The notes under the pieces were generated by a model. That model had not been told where the DNA came from. It did no database searches and saw only the letters and a list, made by a program, of their open reading frames with translations. Positions 16,082 through 25,375 of a DNA stretch of 64,000 nucleotides are shown here, in pieces. How positions within the stretch are numbered: the first letter of the stretch is position 1; each line of letters begins with the position of its first letter. This DNA comes from an uncultured Clostridia bacterium (GTDB taxonomy: Bacteria; Bacillota; Clostridia; Oscillospirales; Ruminococcaceae): assembly GCA_947168885.1 (NCBI GenBank), contig CAMVNQ010000002.1:62001-126000 (forward strand). Direction: 5' to 3'. The position numbers and the translations under genes were made by a program.

Positions 16082-18856
16082 ATGTCAAAGATCCTTGATT
16101 GGAACAGGTACACCGAAGCAGCAGTGAACACAGTCTCGGAAGGCGTTGTCCTGCTTAAGAACGAAGGTAACGCTCTCCCTCTCGGAAAGGACGAAAGTAT
16201 TGCCGTTTTCGGCAGGATCCAACTCCATTATTATAAGAGCGGTACGGGTTCAGGCGGAATGGTAAATGTATCTAAGGTCGTGGGTATCACTGACGGACTT
16301 ATAGATGCCGGAGCATCTGTCGATGAAGAGCTTCTCGGGATTTATAAAAAGTGGGACGATGAAAACCCGTACGACAACGGAGTAGGCTGGGGCGCGGAAC
16401 CGTGGTCGCAGAAGGAGATGCCTCTTGACGATGCGACAGCCGCCAATGCAGCCGGAAAGAACGCTGCTGCGATAGTTGTTATCGGAAGAACAGCAGGCGA
16501 GGAACAGGACAACAAGCTTGAAAAGGGTTCGTATTACCTCACCGACACTGAGCTCGATATGATCCGCACGGTCAGAAAGCATTTCGGAAGAATGATAGTT
16601 CTGCTGAATATCGGCGGTATCATTGATCTGTCCTTCCTCGATGATGAAAGCTCCGCTCCCGACGCGCTCATGATCGTCTGGCAGGGCGGTATGGTCGGCG
16701 GAACGGGCACGGCGCGTGTGCTTCTCGGTGAAGTCTCGCCGAGCGGAAAACTTCCGGACACGATAGCATATAAAGTGTCCGATCACGCTTCGGACCGGAA
16801 TTTCGGAGATCCTGACAAATGCGTCTATGCTGAGGATATTTATGTCGGCTACCGGTATTTTGAGACGTTTGCGAAAGACAAGGTACGCTATCCGTTCGGA
16901 TTTGGTCTGTCGTACACAGATTTTGAACTTAATTGCGATAAGGCTGAAAAATACGGCAATACCGTTGAGATCTCGGTGAATGTCAAAAACACCGGTGCGG
17001 TCAGCAGCGGTAAGGAAGTTGTCCAGCTCTACTGCGAAGCACCTCAGGGCAGACTCGGAAAACCTGCTCGTTCTCTCTGCGGTTTTGAAAAGACGGGAAG
17101 CATATCTCCGAGTGCTTCATGGATCGTAAATTTCAAACTCGATATAAGCAGTCTCGCTTCATTTGATGATTCGGGAAAGTCCGGTCATAAGGACTGTTTC
17201 GTCCTTGAAGCGGGTGAGTACAATATTTATATGGGAAGCGACGTTCGCTCTGCTAAGAAATGCTTCTCATTCACACTTGATGAAACTATCGTTGTTTCGG
17301 AGCACAAACAGCTTCTCGCGCCGCATACCGCATTCGACAGGATACTTCCGACAGTATCGGCTGACGGCTTTTCCGAAGGAAGCGAAGCGACACCGCTTAA
17401 CGGTATCGACGCGGATAAGATCATTGCGGAAAGAATGCCCGCAGAAATCCCGCAGACCGGTGATAAGGGGATCAAACTTATCGATGTGAAGAACGGAAAG
17501 AATACAATGGACGAGTTCGTCGCCCAGCTATCCGACGACGATCTTGCCTGCATCATACGAGGCGAGGGAATGAGCAGTCCGAGAGTAACACCCGGCACTA
17601 CATCAGCTTTTGCCGGAGTTTCTGATACACTTGTCGGCTATGGTATCCCGAGCTGCTGTACGTCGGACGGACCGTCGGGAATGAGACTTGACTGCGGAAC
17701 AAAGGCGTTCAGCCTTCCTAACGGAACGCTTATCGCTTCTACGTTCAACAAAGAGCTTGCTTTTGAACTGTTCTCACTTGCGGGACTTGAAATAGCGTAC
17801 AATAAAGTCGATTGTCTGCTCGGACCCGGAATGAATATCCACCGTCACCCGCTTAACGGCCGCAATTTCGAGTATTTCTCGGAAGACCCGATGTTGTGCG
17901 GAGAAATGGCAGCAGCGGAGCTTAAAGGTTTGCAGACAGCAGGAGTCACCGGAACGATAAAGCATTTCTGCTGCAACAATCAAGAGCTCAACCGTCATTT
18001 CCTTGATTCGATAGTTTCCGAAAGAGCCCTTCGCGAGATATATCTGAAAGGCTTTGAGACTGCGGTAAAGAAGGGCGGAGCAAAAACAATAATGACGACC
18101 TACGGCTCTCTCAACGGAGTATGGACAGCCGGCAACTACGAGCTCAACACAATGCTTCTGCGTGATGACTGGTGCTACGACGGCGTTACGATGACAGACT
18201 GGTGGGCGAATATCAACCGCCGCGGCGAAAAGCCCGATAAGAAGGATTTTGCTGCAATGGCGAGGGCTCAGAACGATATGTATATGGTCTGCGCCGACAG
18301 CACTCACCACGATGACAATGTTATAAAAATGCTTGCATCGGGCGGACTTACACGCGGCGAGCTCCAGCGTAACGCAAAGAATATCTGCGCTTTCGCGATG
18401 AACACCCGTGCAATGGAACGGCTTCTTGGCTGTGCCGAGGAGATAGAGATAATAAACCGTCCCGCGGAAGAAATGGATGAAGCCGGCAGGGAAGTGGAGG
18501 TCTTCGAACTTGACGGAGAGGTGACTGTACCGCTCGATAAATTTGCTGCGGCAAAAGGCTCAAATTTCGTATTCGTGCTTGAGGTAAAGCGGTTCGGCGA
18601 ATATGAGGCTGTCATGACCGCGAGCTCCGACAGCGGCGAGCTGGCACAGATACCCGTAGCTATGATAGTGACCGGCATACCGTGGGGAAGCTTCACTTTC
18701 GGCGGTACAGATGGAAAGCTTGTGACAAGGAAGATAGATACTCAGTTCTATTCACGCTTTACGACTATACGTCTTTATTTTGCACAGGGCGGACTAAAGA
18801 CCGAAAGCATCAGATTCAGGCTGACCAAAGAAGGAAGAACGTTCGCTGACGGCTGA
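16082..18856 (+). CDS. Beta-glucosidase, GH3, circularly permuted domain order
   Basis: 924 aa. Start ATG at 16082 has GGAGG at 9-base spacing; an ATG 5 bases earlier is out of frame. The domain order is reversed relative to most GH3: the C-terminal alpha/beta domain comes first (residues ~20-260, SEGVVLLKNEGNALPLG), then a fibronectin-III-like domain (YRYFETFAKDKVRYPFGFGLSYT onward), then the catalytic TIM barrel (~480-760) with GPGMNIHRHPLNGRNFEYFSEDP, TIKHFCCNNQE and the nucleophile Asp in GVTMTDWW. This order is known from Ruminococcus albus and Butyrivibrio beta-glucosidases. No signal peptide, so it should act on imported cello-oligosaccharides in the cytoplasm. Confidence 0.93.
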   Translation: MSKILDWNRYTEAAVNTVSEGVVLLKNEGNALPLGKDESIAVFGRIQLHYYKSGTGSGGMVNVSKVVGITDGLIDAGASVDEELLGIYKKWDDENPYDNGVGWGAEPWSQKEMPLDDATAANAAGKNAAAIVVIGRTAGEEQDNKLEKGSYYLTDTELDMIRTVRKHFGRMIVLLNIGGIIDLSFLDDESSAPDALMIVWQGGMVGGTGTARVLLGEVSPSGKLPDTIAYKVSDHASDRNFGDPDKCVYAEDIYVGYRYFETFAKDKVRYPFGFGLSYTDFELNCDKAEKYGNTVEISVNVKNTGAVSSGKEVVQLYCEAPQGRLGKPARSLCGFEKTGSISPSASWIVNFKLDISSLASFDDSGKSGHKDCFVLEAGEYNIYMGSDVRSAKKCFSFTLDETIVVSEHKQLLAPHTAFDRILPTVSADGFSEGSEATPLNGIDADKIIAERMPAEIPQTGDKGIKLIDVKNGKNTMDEFVAQLSDDDLACIIRGEGMSSPRVTPGTTSAFAGVSDTLVGYGIPSCCTSDGPSGMRLDCGTKAFSLPNGTLIASTFNKELAFELFSLAGLEIAYNKVDCLLGPGMNIHRHPLNGRNFEYFSEDPMLCGEMAAAELKGLQTAGVTGTIKHFCCNNQELNRHFLDSIVSERALREIYLKGFETAVKKGGAKTIMTTYGSLNGVWTAGNYELNTMLLRDDWCYDGVTMTDWWANINRRGEKPDKKDFAAMARAQNDMYMVCADSTHHDDNVIKMLASGGLTRGELQRNAKNICAFAMNTRAMERLLGCAEEIEIINRPAEEMDEAGREVEVFELDGEVTVPLDKFAAAKGSNFVFVLEVKRFGEYEAVMTASSDSGELAQIPVAMIVTGIPWGSFTFGGTDGKLVTRKIDTQFYSRFTTIRLYFAQGGLKTESIRFRLTKEGRTFADG

Positions 18857-18865
18857 TAAAACAAA

Positions 18866-18895
18866 AACTCTCCGGAAATTCCGGAGAGTTTTTTT
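18866..18895. terminator. Terminator shared by GH3 and chemoreceptor genes
   Basis: AAACTCTCCGGAA/TTCCGGAGAGTTTTTTT hairpin with T-runs on both strands, lying between convergent genes. Confidence 0.9.
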
Positions 18896-18903
18896 GATGT
18901 TTG

Positions 18904-20853
18904 TTATTCGTTTACTCTGAACCGTGATACCTGATCTTTCAGGAGTCTTGACTGACCGTTCAGCTCTTCACAGGAAGCTGCGGTCTCTTCTGCGGTCGCC
19001 GAGTTCATCTGAACGACCTGAGAGATCTGCTCTATACCCGATGTGATCTCGCCTATAGCTTCGGTCTGCTCCGCGCTCGCGTCTGCGATAAGGACGATGA
19101 GCTCACCTGTTTCGGCAGTCTTTTCCTTGACCTTCTTCATAGACTCGGCAGTCTCGGCAGCGATCCGCGATCCCTTGTCAACAGCTTCGATAGACGCTGT
19201 GATAAGGTCGGTCGTGCTCTTTGCAGCTTCGGCGGACTTGTTCGCGAGGTTTCGTACTTCATCCGCAACAACAGCGAAGCCTTTTCCCGCATCGCCCGCG
19301 CGGGCAGCTTCAACAGCGGCATTGAGCGCGAGTATGTTGGTCTGGAAGGAAATATCTTCGATAGCTTTGATGATCTTCTCTATCTCCTTTGATGTATCGC
19401 TTATCTCGTTCATAGCGTTCACCATATTGGAGATAGAAGTGTCCTGAATATCGACTTCCGCAGCGGTCTGTCTGGAGATCTCGCCGGCTTTAGCTGCATT
19501 TCTGGCTGTATCTGCGACTTTCGACGAAACATCGGCTATCGTAGCGGAGATCTGTTCTATGGCAGCAGCCTGCTTCGTTGTTCCGTCTGCGAGAGACTGT
19601 GAGCCTTCTGCCATCTGGTTCGATCCGGAAAGAACTTCGTCGGATGACATATTCATCTTGCTGAGCGTTGCGCCGAGTTCTTTTTCTATCTGGAGAATAC
19701 TTCTCTTGATCTCCTCAAAATCACCGGGATATGTAACGTTCGGTTCTTCTGTGAAATCACCCTGTGACATCTTCTGCATAATATCGGAAATATCAGCGAT
19801 ACAGCCGCTGAGAGCGGATTTTGCATGGCGAAGTTTTTCTGCGAATACACCTATCTCGTTATCGGAGAATCTGTAATCAACATCGGTGGTGCTTAATTTT
19901 CCGTTCTCCATTTCCTCCGCAAGTTTTGTTACCATATTGACGGGGGCGATGACTTTCTTACGGGTAAAGATAAGTACGATAAGACCGGTCGCGATTATAG
20001 CGACAAAAGCAATGACAATCGTTATGACTATAACGGTTGTGAACTGGTCATTTGCCGAACTTGCGTTATTGCCGGCAAAATAGGAACCGATAACTTTGTT
20101 CTGATAGTCGTACATAGGCGAGTAAGAAACATAGTACGGCTTGCCGACGATCGTAGCTTTGCCCTCATAGTTTGACTTCGAGTTCAGCACTGTGTTCTCG
20201 ATATTGCTTGCCATAGTCGTGCCTATAACACGCTGATTGGTCGCTGGATCGACAATTGTTGTCGAATATCTCGTGTTGCCTTTGAATATTGTAGTATCAC
20301 AGTCGATCATCTTTTTCAGCTGATCCATCCATTCCGGGGAATCAAGCCTGAAACCGACCACAAGACCGCTTGAAACGCCGTTTGCGGAAACCTGACCGCA
20401 ATATATCGCGCAAAGAACATCGTCCTGTATGATAAGACCGTGAATATTAACGTTGCCTTTTGCAACACCCGCAAGGTCGAGCGATGTGAACGGATAGTTC
20501 GGGCTCTGATACATCATACCGCCGCGCGGGTTCGCTATGGCACAGAAATCACCGTCAGACGAAGAAAGATCCTTCCACGTCTTCTCGAAGTAACTGAGAT
20601 CGTTGAATGTCATGGCGCTAACGAAGCTTGACTGTTCCGACCATGTGGTGAACGTGTTTTTAAGTGAGTCCACCTTTTCTTTCAAGGTGTTTTCAAGCAC
20701 CTGCATTCCGACGTTGGAACGCTCGACAAGAACAGTATCATTGTAGTTCATGAACATTAACAGGGAAGTGGTAATAACTATCGCGACTGTAATCGCAAGT
20801 GCAACGACAGAAAGCAGTATTATCTGAAAGCCGAGTCTTTTGTGTAGTTTCAT
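18904..20853 (-). CDS. Methyl-accepting chemotaxis protein with Cache-type sensor
   Basis: 649 aa. Transmembrane helices at ~10-33 and ~275-298 flank an extracellular domain of the Cache kind ([24 protein letters not shown] near its end). A HAMP domain follows, then the signalling domain with the conserved hairpin tip around [40 protein letters not shown]. It should sense an extracellular ligand and control CheA. No C-terminal CheR-docking pentapeptide is seen. Monocistronic. Confidence 0.93.
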   Translation of the reverse strand: MKLHKRLGFQIILLSVVALAITVAIVITTSLLMFMNYNDTVLVERSNVGMQVLENTLKEKVDSLKNTFTTWSEQSSFVSAMTFNDLSYFEKTWKDLSSSDGDFCAIANPRGGMMYQSPNYPFTSLDLAGVAKGNVNIHGLIIQDDVLCAIYCGQVSANGVSSGLVVGFRLDSPEWMDQLKKMIDCDTTIFKGNTRYSTTIVDPATNQRVIGTTMASNIENTVLNSKSNYEGKATIVGKPYYVSYSPMYDYQNKVIGSYFAGNNASSANDQFTTVIVITIVIAFVAIIATGLIVLIFTRKKVIAPVNMVTKLAEEMENGKLSTTDVDYRFSDNEIGVFAEKLRHAKSALSGCIADISDIMQKMSQGDFTEEPNVTYPGDFEEIKRSILQIEKELGATLSKMNMSSDEVLSGSNQMAEGSQSLADGTTKQAAAIEQISATIADVSSKVADTARNAAKAGEISRQTAAEVDIQDTSISNMVNAMNEISDTSKEIEKIIKAIEDISFQTNILALNAAVEAARAGDAGKGFAVVADEVRNLANKSAEAAKSTTDLITASIEAVDKGSRIAAETAESMKKVKEKTAETGELIVLIADASAEQTEAIGEITSGIEQISQVVQMNSATAEETAASCEELNGQSRLLKDQVSRFRVNE

Positions 20854-20960
20854 ATATTTTTCCCTCCGCTAAGGAATAAAAATCCAAGTAATTTTATATA
20901 GTATAGCATAAAATCTCAGGCCGTTCAAGAGCTTTTTGTCAATTTTGTGAATAATGTAAT

Positions 20961-21005
20961 AAAAATGTACCCCGGATAACAGCATAATGCCAATCCGGGG
21001 TACAT
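20961..21005 (-). terminator. Terminator of the tautomerase gene
   Basis: GTACCCCGGAT and ATCCGGGGTAC form a long perfect stem; the minus strand continues ATTTTTATT. Confidence 0.85.
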
Positions 21006-21025
21006 TAATTTTGCCGATTTAAAGA

Positions 21026-21262
21026 TCAGAGCAGGGATTTCGGATCATATTTTGGTTTTACATATACCTTGTCGGGCTTATCGGTTACCTCGTTCTTGAA
21101 GACTTCCTGCCATTCTTCCGCCGAGAAATCCTCGATAGTGCAGGTGATGTAATGGTCGCTCATTCCGAGAGACTCGGCAAGGGCGTTCTTTACTGCTTCG
21201 GCAGCCTTTTTCTTCTGTTCCTCGCTTCTTCCAGCGAGCATTTTGATACCAATGTGCGGCAT
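21026..21262 (-). CDS. 4-oxalocrotonate tautomerase-like protein
   Basis: 78 aa from the ATG at 21262, which has GGAGG at 10-base spacing; it starts MPHIGIKMLAGRSEEQK. After Met removal the N-terminal Pro is the catalytic base of the tautomerase superfamily, and the length and HITCTIEDF-like strand (YITCTIEDFSAEEW) fit. The in vivo substrate is unknown. It lies 49 bases after the GH13 gene on the same strand and may be co-transcribed with it. Confidence 0.85.
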   Translation of the reverse strand: MPHIGIKMLAGRSEEQKKKAAEAVKNALAESLGMSDHYITCTIEDFSAEEWQEVFKNEVTDKPDKVYVKPKYDPKSLL

Positions 21263-21310
21263 AATTCTATATCCTCCATAAAAGTGCATATTTTGAATAT
21301 TTATGTACGT

Positions 21311-22618
21311 TCATGCTTTTCTGAATACACGGGACGAATGGGCGGGAACGGGAACACCGCCGGAAATGTCGAATTTTTCACCGGAAAGAATGTCCTCAAA
21401 TTCACCCGCAACATTGACGTTGAATGTGTGCTCTTCGCCGGCATTTATCATAGCTATGACCTGTTCACCGTTATATTCGCGCATGAACGCATAATCGTGA
21501 TTGTGCAGTTCAAGCTGTTTGTAATCGCCGCCTGCGAGAACTTCGCTTTCGGCGCGGAACTTTGAGAGTTTAGCGATGTGCTTTGTAAGCTCGGTATCGT
21601 CTTCCTTTACAAACTTTACACGAAGACTCTCATCGCCGTTTTTCTTGTCTGCTTCCCAGCCATATTCACTTCCGTAATAAAGTCCGGGGATACCGGGCAT
21701 AGTGTAGAGAAGGGTGTAGATCGGGTCGAGATGATCCTTGTTTTTAAGCATAGTAGCTATACGGCTTACATCGTGGTTGTCAACGAAAGAGTAGAGGCTC
21801 TTTCCGCGGTAAAGACACCAGCTCTCCTTGCCGAACTGACGGTTGAGAGAATGCGCTATCTCGAACATATTCATGTCGTTGAAGCTTGAATACAGACCCT
21901 TATAGCACTCGTAGTTAGTAACGCTGTCACACATTTCGGGGTTCATCCAGCGGTTATAGTCTCCGTGAAGAGTTTCGCCCATGAGCCAGAAGTCGTTTTT
22001 AAGCCACTTGCAGTGACCGTGGAGCTCTTTCAGGAAGTTCAGGTCGAGACAGTAAGCTACGTCAAGCCGCAGGCCGTCGATACCGAATTCCTTGAACCAT
22101 CCGGTAATGCAGTCTTTTATGTACTGCTTCACATCACCATTATAAAGGTTGAGTTTTACGAGTTCAAAGTGACCTTCCCAGCCGTCATAGCTGAAGTTGT
22201 CACCGAAGGGGCTTCTTCCGTCGTGGAGGTGGAACCAATCCTTATATTGGCTTTCCCAGCGCTTCTCACGGACATCTTTGAATGCCCAGAATTCACGTCC
22301 GACATGATTGAATACACCGTCGAGAACGACTTTTATACCGTTTTCATGAAGCGCGTCGCAGACTTTCTTAAAATCTTCGTTTGTTCCGAGGCGGCGGTCG
22401 ATTTTTGTGTAATCCGCTGTGTCGTATCCGTGATAGGCGGACTCAAACACAGGTCCGAAATATACCGCGTTGCAGCCAAGCTCCTTTATATGCGGTATGT
22501 TGTCGATAACGCTGAGGATACGGCTTTGCGGTTCACTTTTAAAGTCGTTGGGTTCAAGTGCTCCACAGTATCCCAAAGGGTAGATGTGGTAGAATGACGA
22601 TCTCTGATACCATTCCAT
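21311..22618 (-). CDS. GH13 alpha-amylase-family glycosidase
   Basis: 435 aa from the ATG at 22618 (GGAG upstream); an in-frame GTG lies three codons earlier. The TIM barrel has all GH13 regions: DGVFNHVG, nucleophile Asp in DGLRLDVA, acid/base Glu in MGETLHGD, and Asp in FVDNHDVSR. A short C-terminal beta domain follows. There is no signal peptide, no N-terminal extra domain and no carbohydrate-binding module, so it is likely a cytoplasmic maltodextrin-acting enzyme; exact specificity cannot be read. Confidence 0.92.
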   Translation of the reverse strand: MEWYQRSSFYHIYPLGYCGALEPNDFKSEPQSRILSVIDNIPHIKELGCNAVYFGPVFESAYHGYDTADYTKIDRRLGTNEDFKKVCDALHENGIKVVLDGVFNHVGREFWAFKDVREKRWESQYKDWFHLHDGRSPFGDNFSYDGWEGHFELVKLNLYNGDVKQYIKDCITGWFKEFGIDGLRLDVAYCLDLNFLKELHGHCKWLKNDFWLMGETLHGDYNRWMNPEMCDSVTNYECYKGLYSSFNDMNMFEIAHSLNRQFGKESWCLYRGKSLYSFVDNHDVSRIATMLKNKDHLDPIYTLLYTMPGIPGLYYGSEYGWEADKKNGDESLRVKFVKEDDTELTKHIAKLSKFRAESEVLAGGDYKQLELHNHDYAFMREYNGEQVIAMINAGEEHTFNVNVAGEFEDILSGEKFDISGGVPVPAHSSRVFRKA

Positions 22619-23016
22619 AGTTGTCACACTCCGTTTCTGATTTGGTATGATTTAATAAAATATATTATAGCACAATTTACCGAGTTTGTCATCAGTTTTT
22701 TGAAAATTTTTAGAAAAAACATCAAATATCAGATTTTCAATAATGCCAATATAACTGAAATGCATTGATCAACGTATGTTGCATTCGCTGTAATTCGATA
22801 ATGCTTTAATGCAACGTGTTTAAACTGCATAAAAGTTAGCGGCTGCTAATTGGTGGTATTTGTCAAAAATGAACAAAAACGGTGTGAAAAATTGTAAAAT
22901 AAAATCAGTAGCTTTTTTGAATCATTTGTGCTATAATCATATTTGTATATATGTGTTATATTTTTCACATAATGCGAGGACGCTGTGCGGCGATCCAATA
23001 AAAGGAGGTTCTATAA
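22619..23016 (+). other. Intergenic control region of the hydrogenase operon
   Basis: Almost 400 bases without a gene. It contains inverted repeats GTTGCATT/AATGCAAC (22778-22785, 22808-22815) and TTAGC-GGCT-GCTAA (22836-22849), and a TATAAT at 22932-22937 whose -35 is poor. The hyd transcript would begin near 22945, leaving a 70-base leader with GGAGG before hydC. The repeats may bind a regulator such as a redox sensor, but no known operator motif is recognised. Confidence 0.5.
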
Positions 23017-23517
23017 ATGAGTTCCACACAAAAAGTAAAGGTTGCTTTTAATGGTACTGCCGAGCAGGAAAAGGCGCTTCGCAGTATGATCAAAGAGCAC
23101 AAGGGACAGGCTGGCGCGCTCATGCCTATCCTTCAGAAAGCACAGGAGATCTACGGCTATCTTCCTATCGAAGTACAGAGCATAATCTCCGAGGAAACAG
23201 GTATCCCGCTTGAAAAGATCTACGGTGTTTCCACGTTCTATGCTCAGTTTTCGCTCTACCCGAAAGGAAAGTACAGAATATCCGTATGTCTCGGTACAGC
23301 CTGCTATGTCAAGGGCTCCGGCGATGTTTTCAACAAGCTCAAGGAGATACTCGGTATCGAAGAGGGTCAGTGCACCCCCGACGGTAAGTTCTCGCTCGAT
23401 GCGTGCCGCTGCATAGGTGCGTGCGGACTTGCGCCTGTAATGACCGTCAACGATGATGTTTACGGAAAGCTGACAAACGATCAGCTCAAGGGCATTCTTG
23501 ATAAATATGCGGATTGA
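23017..23517 (+). CDS. hydC: [FeFe] hydrogenase subunit, NuoE-like (HydC)
   Basis: 166 aa. Thioredoxin-like [2Fe-2S] protein of the NuoE family with ligands in CLGTAC (first pair) and CRCIGAC (second pair). In trimeric electron-bifurcating hydrogenases this subunit sits with HydB and relays electrons between NADH/FMN and the HydA clusters. It is the first gene of hydCBA; 44 bases separate it from hydB. Start ATG has AAAGGAGG. Confidence 0.92.
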   Translation: MSSTQKVKVAFNGTAEQEKALRSMIKEHKGQAGALMPILQKAQEIYGYLPIEVQSIISEETGIPLEKIYGVSTFYAQFSLYPKGKYRISVCLGTACYVKGSGDVFNKLKEILGIEEGQCTPDGKFSLDACRCIGACGLAPVMTVNDDVYGKLTNDQLKGILDKYAD

Positions 23518-23561
23518 TCGCAGAAAAATTACTGTCAATAAATTGAAAGGAAAATTCAAAT

Positions 23562-25352
23562 ATGGATCGTAAGGTTTTGATTTGCGGCGGTACAGGCTGT
23601 ACTTCTTCCGGAAGCATGAAGATTGCCGACAAGCTTGAAGAGGCTATAAAGAGCAAGGGTATCGCGGATCATGTTAAGGTAGTAAGGACCGGATGTTTCG
23701 GTCTTTGCGCTCTCGGACCGATTATGATAGTATATCCCGAGGGAACATTTTATTCTATGATGAGTGAGGATCGTATAGACAAGATCGTCGAGGAGCATCT
23801 TGTCAATGACCGTATCGTTGAGGAGTATGTTTATGAAGAAACAAAGACTCCCGACGGTATCATCGCATACGACCAGACGAACTTCTATAAAAAGCAGCAC
23901 CGTGTTGCTCTCCGTAACTGCGGTGTCATAAACCCCGAAAATATCGACGATTATATCGAGAAAGACGGCTATAAGGCTATTCAGAAAGTCCTCAAGGAAA
24001 TGTCTCCTCAGGACGTTATAGACGTTGTTCTCAAGTCCGGTCTCCGCGGACGCGGCGGTGCCGGCTTCCCCACAGGAAGAAAGTGGCAGCTTGCCCGCGA
24101 CCTCGTCAAGGACGCTGATCAGAAGTATGTATGCTGCAACGCCGACGAAGGTGACCCGGGTGCATTCATGGACCGTTCCGTTCTTGAGGGCGACCCCCAC
24201 GCTATAATCGAGGCTATGTCAATTGCCGGCTATGCTATCGGTGCTACACAGGGTTACGTTTACGTTCGTGCGGAGTATCCTATCGCAGTTCACAGACTCC
24301 AGGTAGCTATAGATCAGGCAAGAGAGCGCGGAATGCTCGGTAAGAACCTCTTCGGTTCCGGATTTGACTTCAACCTCGATATCCGTCTTGGTGCCGGCGC
24401 ATTCGTCTGTGGTGAGGAAACAGCGCTCATGACTTCTATCGAAGGTAAGCGCGGTGAGCCGAGACCCCGTCCTCCGTTCCCGGCAGAAAAGGGTCTTTTC
24501 CAGAAGCCTACCGTACTTAACAACGTTGAGACATATGCAAATATCCCGCAGATCATACTCAAGGGCGCTGATTGGTTCGCTTCAATGGGAACCGAAAAGT
24601 CCAAGGGTACAAAGGTATTCGCTCTCGGCGGAAAGATCCACAATACCGGACTTGTTGAGATACCTATGGGTACAACGCTCCGTGAGATCGTATTTGAGAT
24701 CGGCGGCGGTATCCCGAACGGCAAGAAGTTCAAGGCTGCACAGACCGGCGGTCCTTCCGGCGGATGCATTCCCGCAGAGCACCTCGATGTTCCGATCGAT
24801 TATGATAACCTCATCGCTATCGGTTCTATGATGGGTTCCGGCGGACTTATCGTTATGGACGAGGACAACTGTATGGTTGATATTGCCAAGTTCTTCCTCG
24901 AATTCACTGTTGACGAGTCCTGCGGTAAATGTACACCGTGCCGTATCGGTACAAAGCGTCTTTATGAGATGCTCGGCAAAATCACGAGCGGCGAAGGAAC
25001 AATGGAAGACCTTGATAAGATGGAGAAGCTCTGCTACTACATCAAGAACAATTCTCTCTGCGGTCTCGGTCAGACTGCTCCTAACCCTGTTCTTTCAACT
25101 CTCCGTTACTTCAAGGACGAGTATATAGCACATATCAAGGACAAGAAGTGTCCCGCAGGTGTCTGCTCGAAGCTTCTCAGCTACAAGATCGTCGCAGACA
25201 AGTGCAAGGGCTGTACAAAGTGCGCGAGAAACTGCCCTGTCAATGCTATCACAGGCAAGGTCAAGGAAGCACACGTTATCGATCAGACGAAGTGCATAAA
25301 GTGCGGCGCTTGTATGTCGAACTGCAACTTCGGTGCTATCATTAAAGAATAA
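23562..25352 (+). CDS. hydB: [FeFe] hydrogenase subunit, NuoF-like FMN/NAD-binding (HydB)
   Basis: 596 aa. An N-terminal [2Fe-2S] thioredoxin-like domain (CGGTGC, CFGLCALGP) precedes the NuoF core with the Gly-rich GLRGRGGAGFPTG FMN/NADH site and ESCGKCTPCRIG binding a [4Fe-4S] cluster. A C-terminal two-cluster ferredoxin domain has CKGCTKCARNCP and CIKCGACMSNC. It oxidises NADH and is the proposed bifurcation site with HydA and HydC. Confidence 0.93.
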   Translation: MDRKVLICGGTGCTSSGSMKIADKLEEAIKSKGIADHVKVVRTGCFGLCALGPIMIVYPEGTFYSMMSEDRIDKIVEEHLVNDRIVEEYVYEETKTPDGIIAYDQTNFYKKQHRVALRNCGVINPENIDDYIEKDGYKAIQKVLKEMSPQDVIDVVLKSGLRGRGGAGFPTGRKWQLARDLVKDADQKYVCCNADEGDPGAFMDRSVLEGDPHAIIEAMSIAGYAIGATQGYVYVRAEYPIAVHRLQVAIDQARERGMLGKNLFGSGFDFNLDIRLGAGAFVCGEETALMTSIEGKRGEPRPRPPFPAEKGLFQKPTVLNNVETYANIPQIILKGADWFASMGTEKSKGTKVFALGGKIHNTGLVEIPMGTTLREIVFEIGGGIPNGKKFKAAQTGGPSGGCIPAEHLDVPIDYDNLIAIGSMMGSGGLIVMDEDNCMVDIAKFFLEFTVDESCGKCTPCRIGTKRLYEMLGKITSGEGTMEDLDKMEKLCYYIKNNSLCGLGQTAPNPVLSTLRYFKDEYIAHIKDKKCPAGVCSKLLSYKIVADKCKGCTKCARNCPVNAITGKVKEAHVIDQTKCIKCGACMSNCNFGAIIKE

Positions 25353-25375
25353 TTCAGGAAAGGAACAGTAATATA

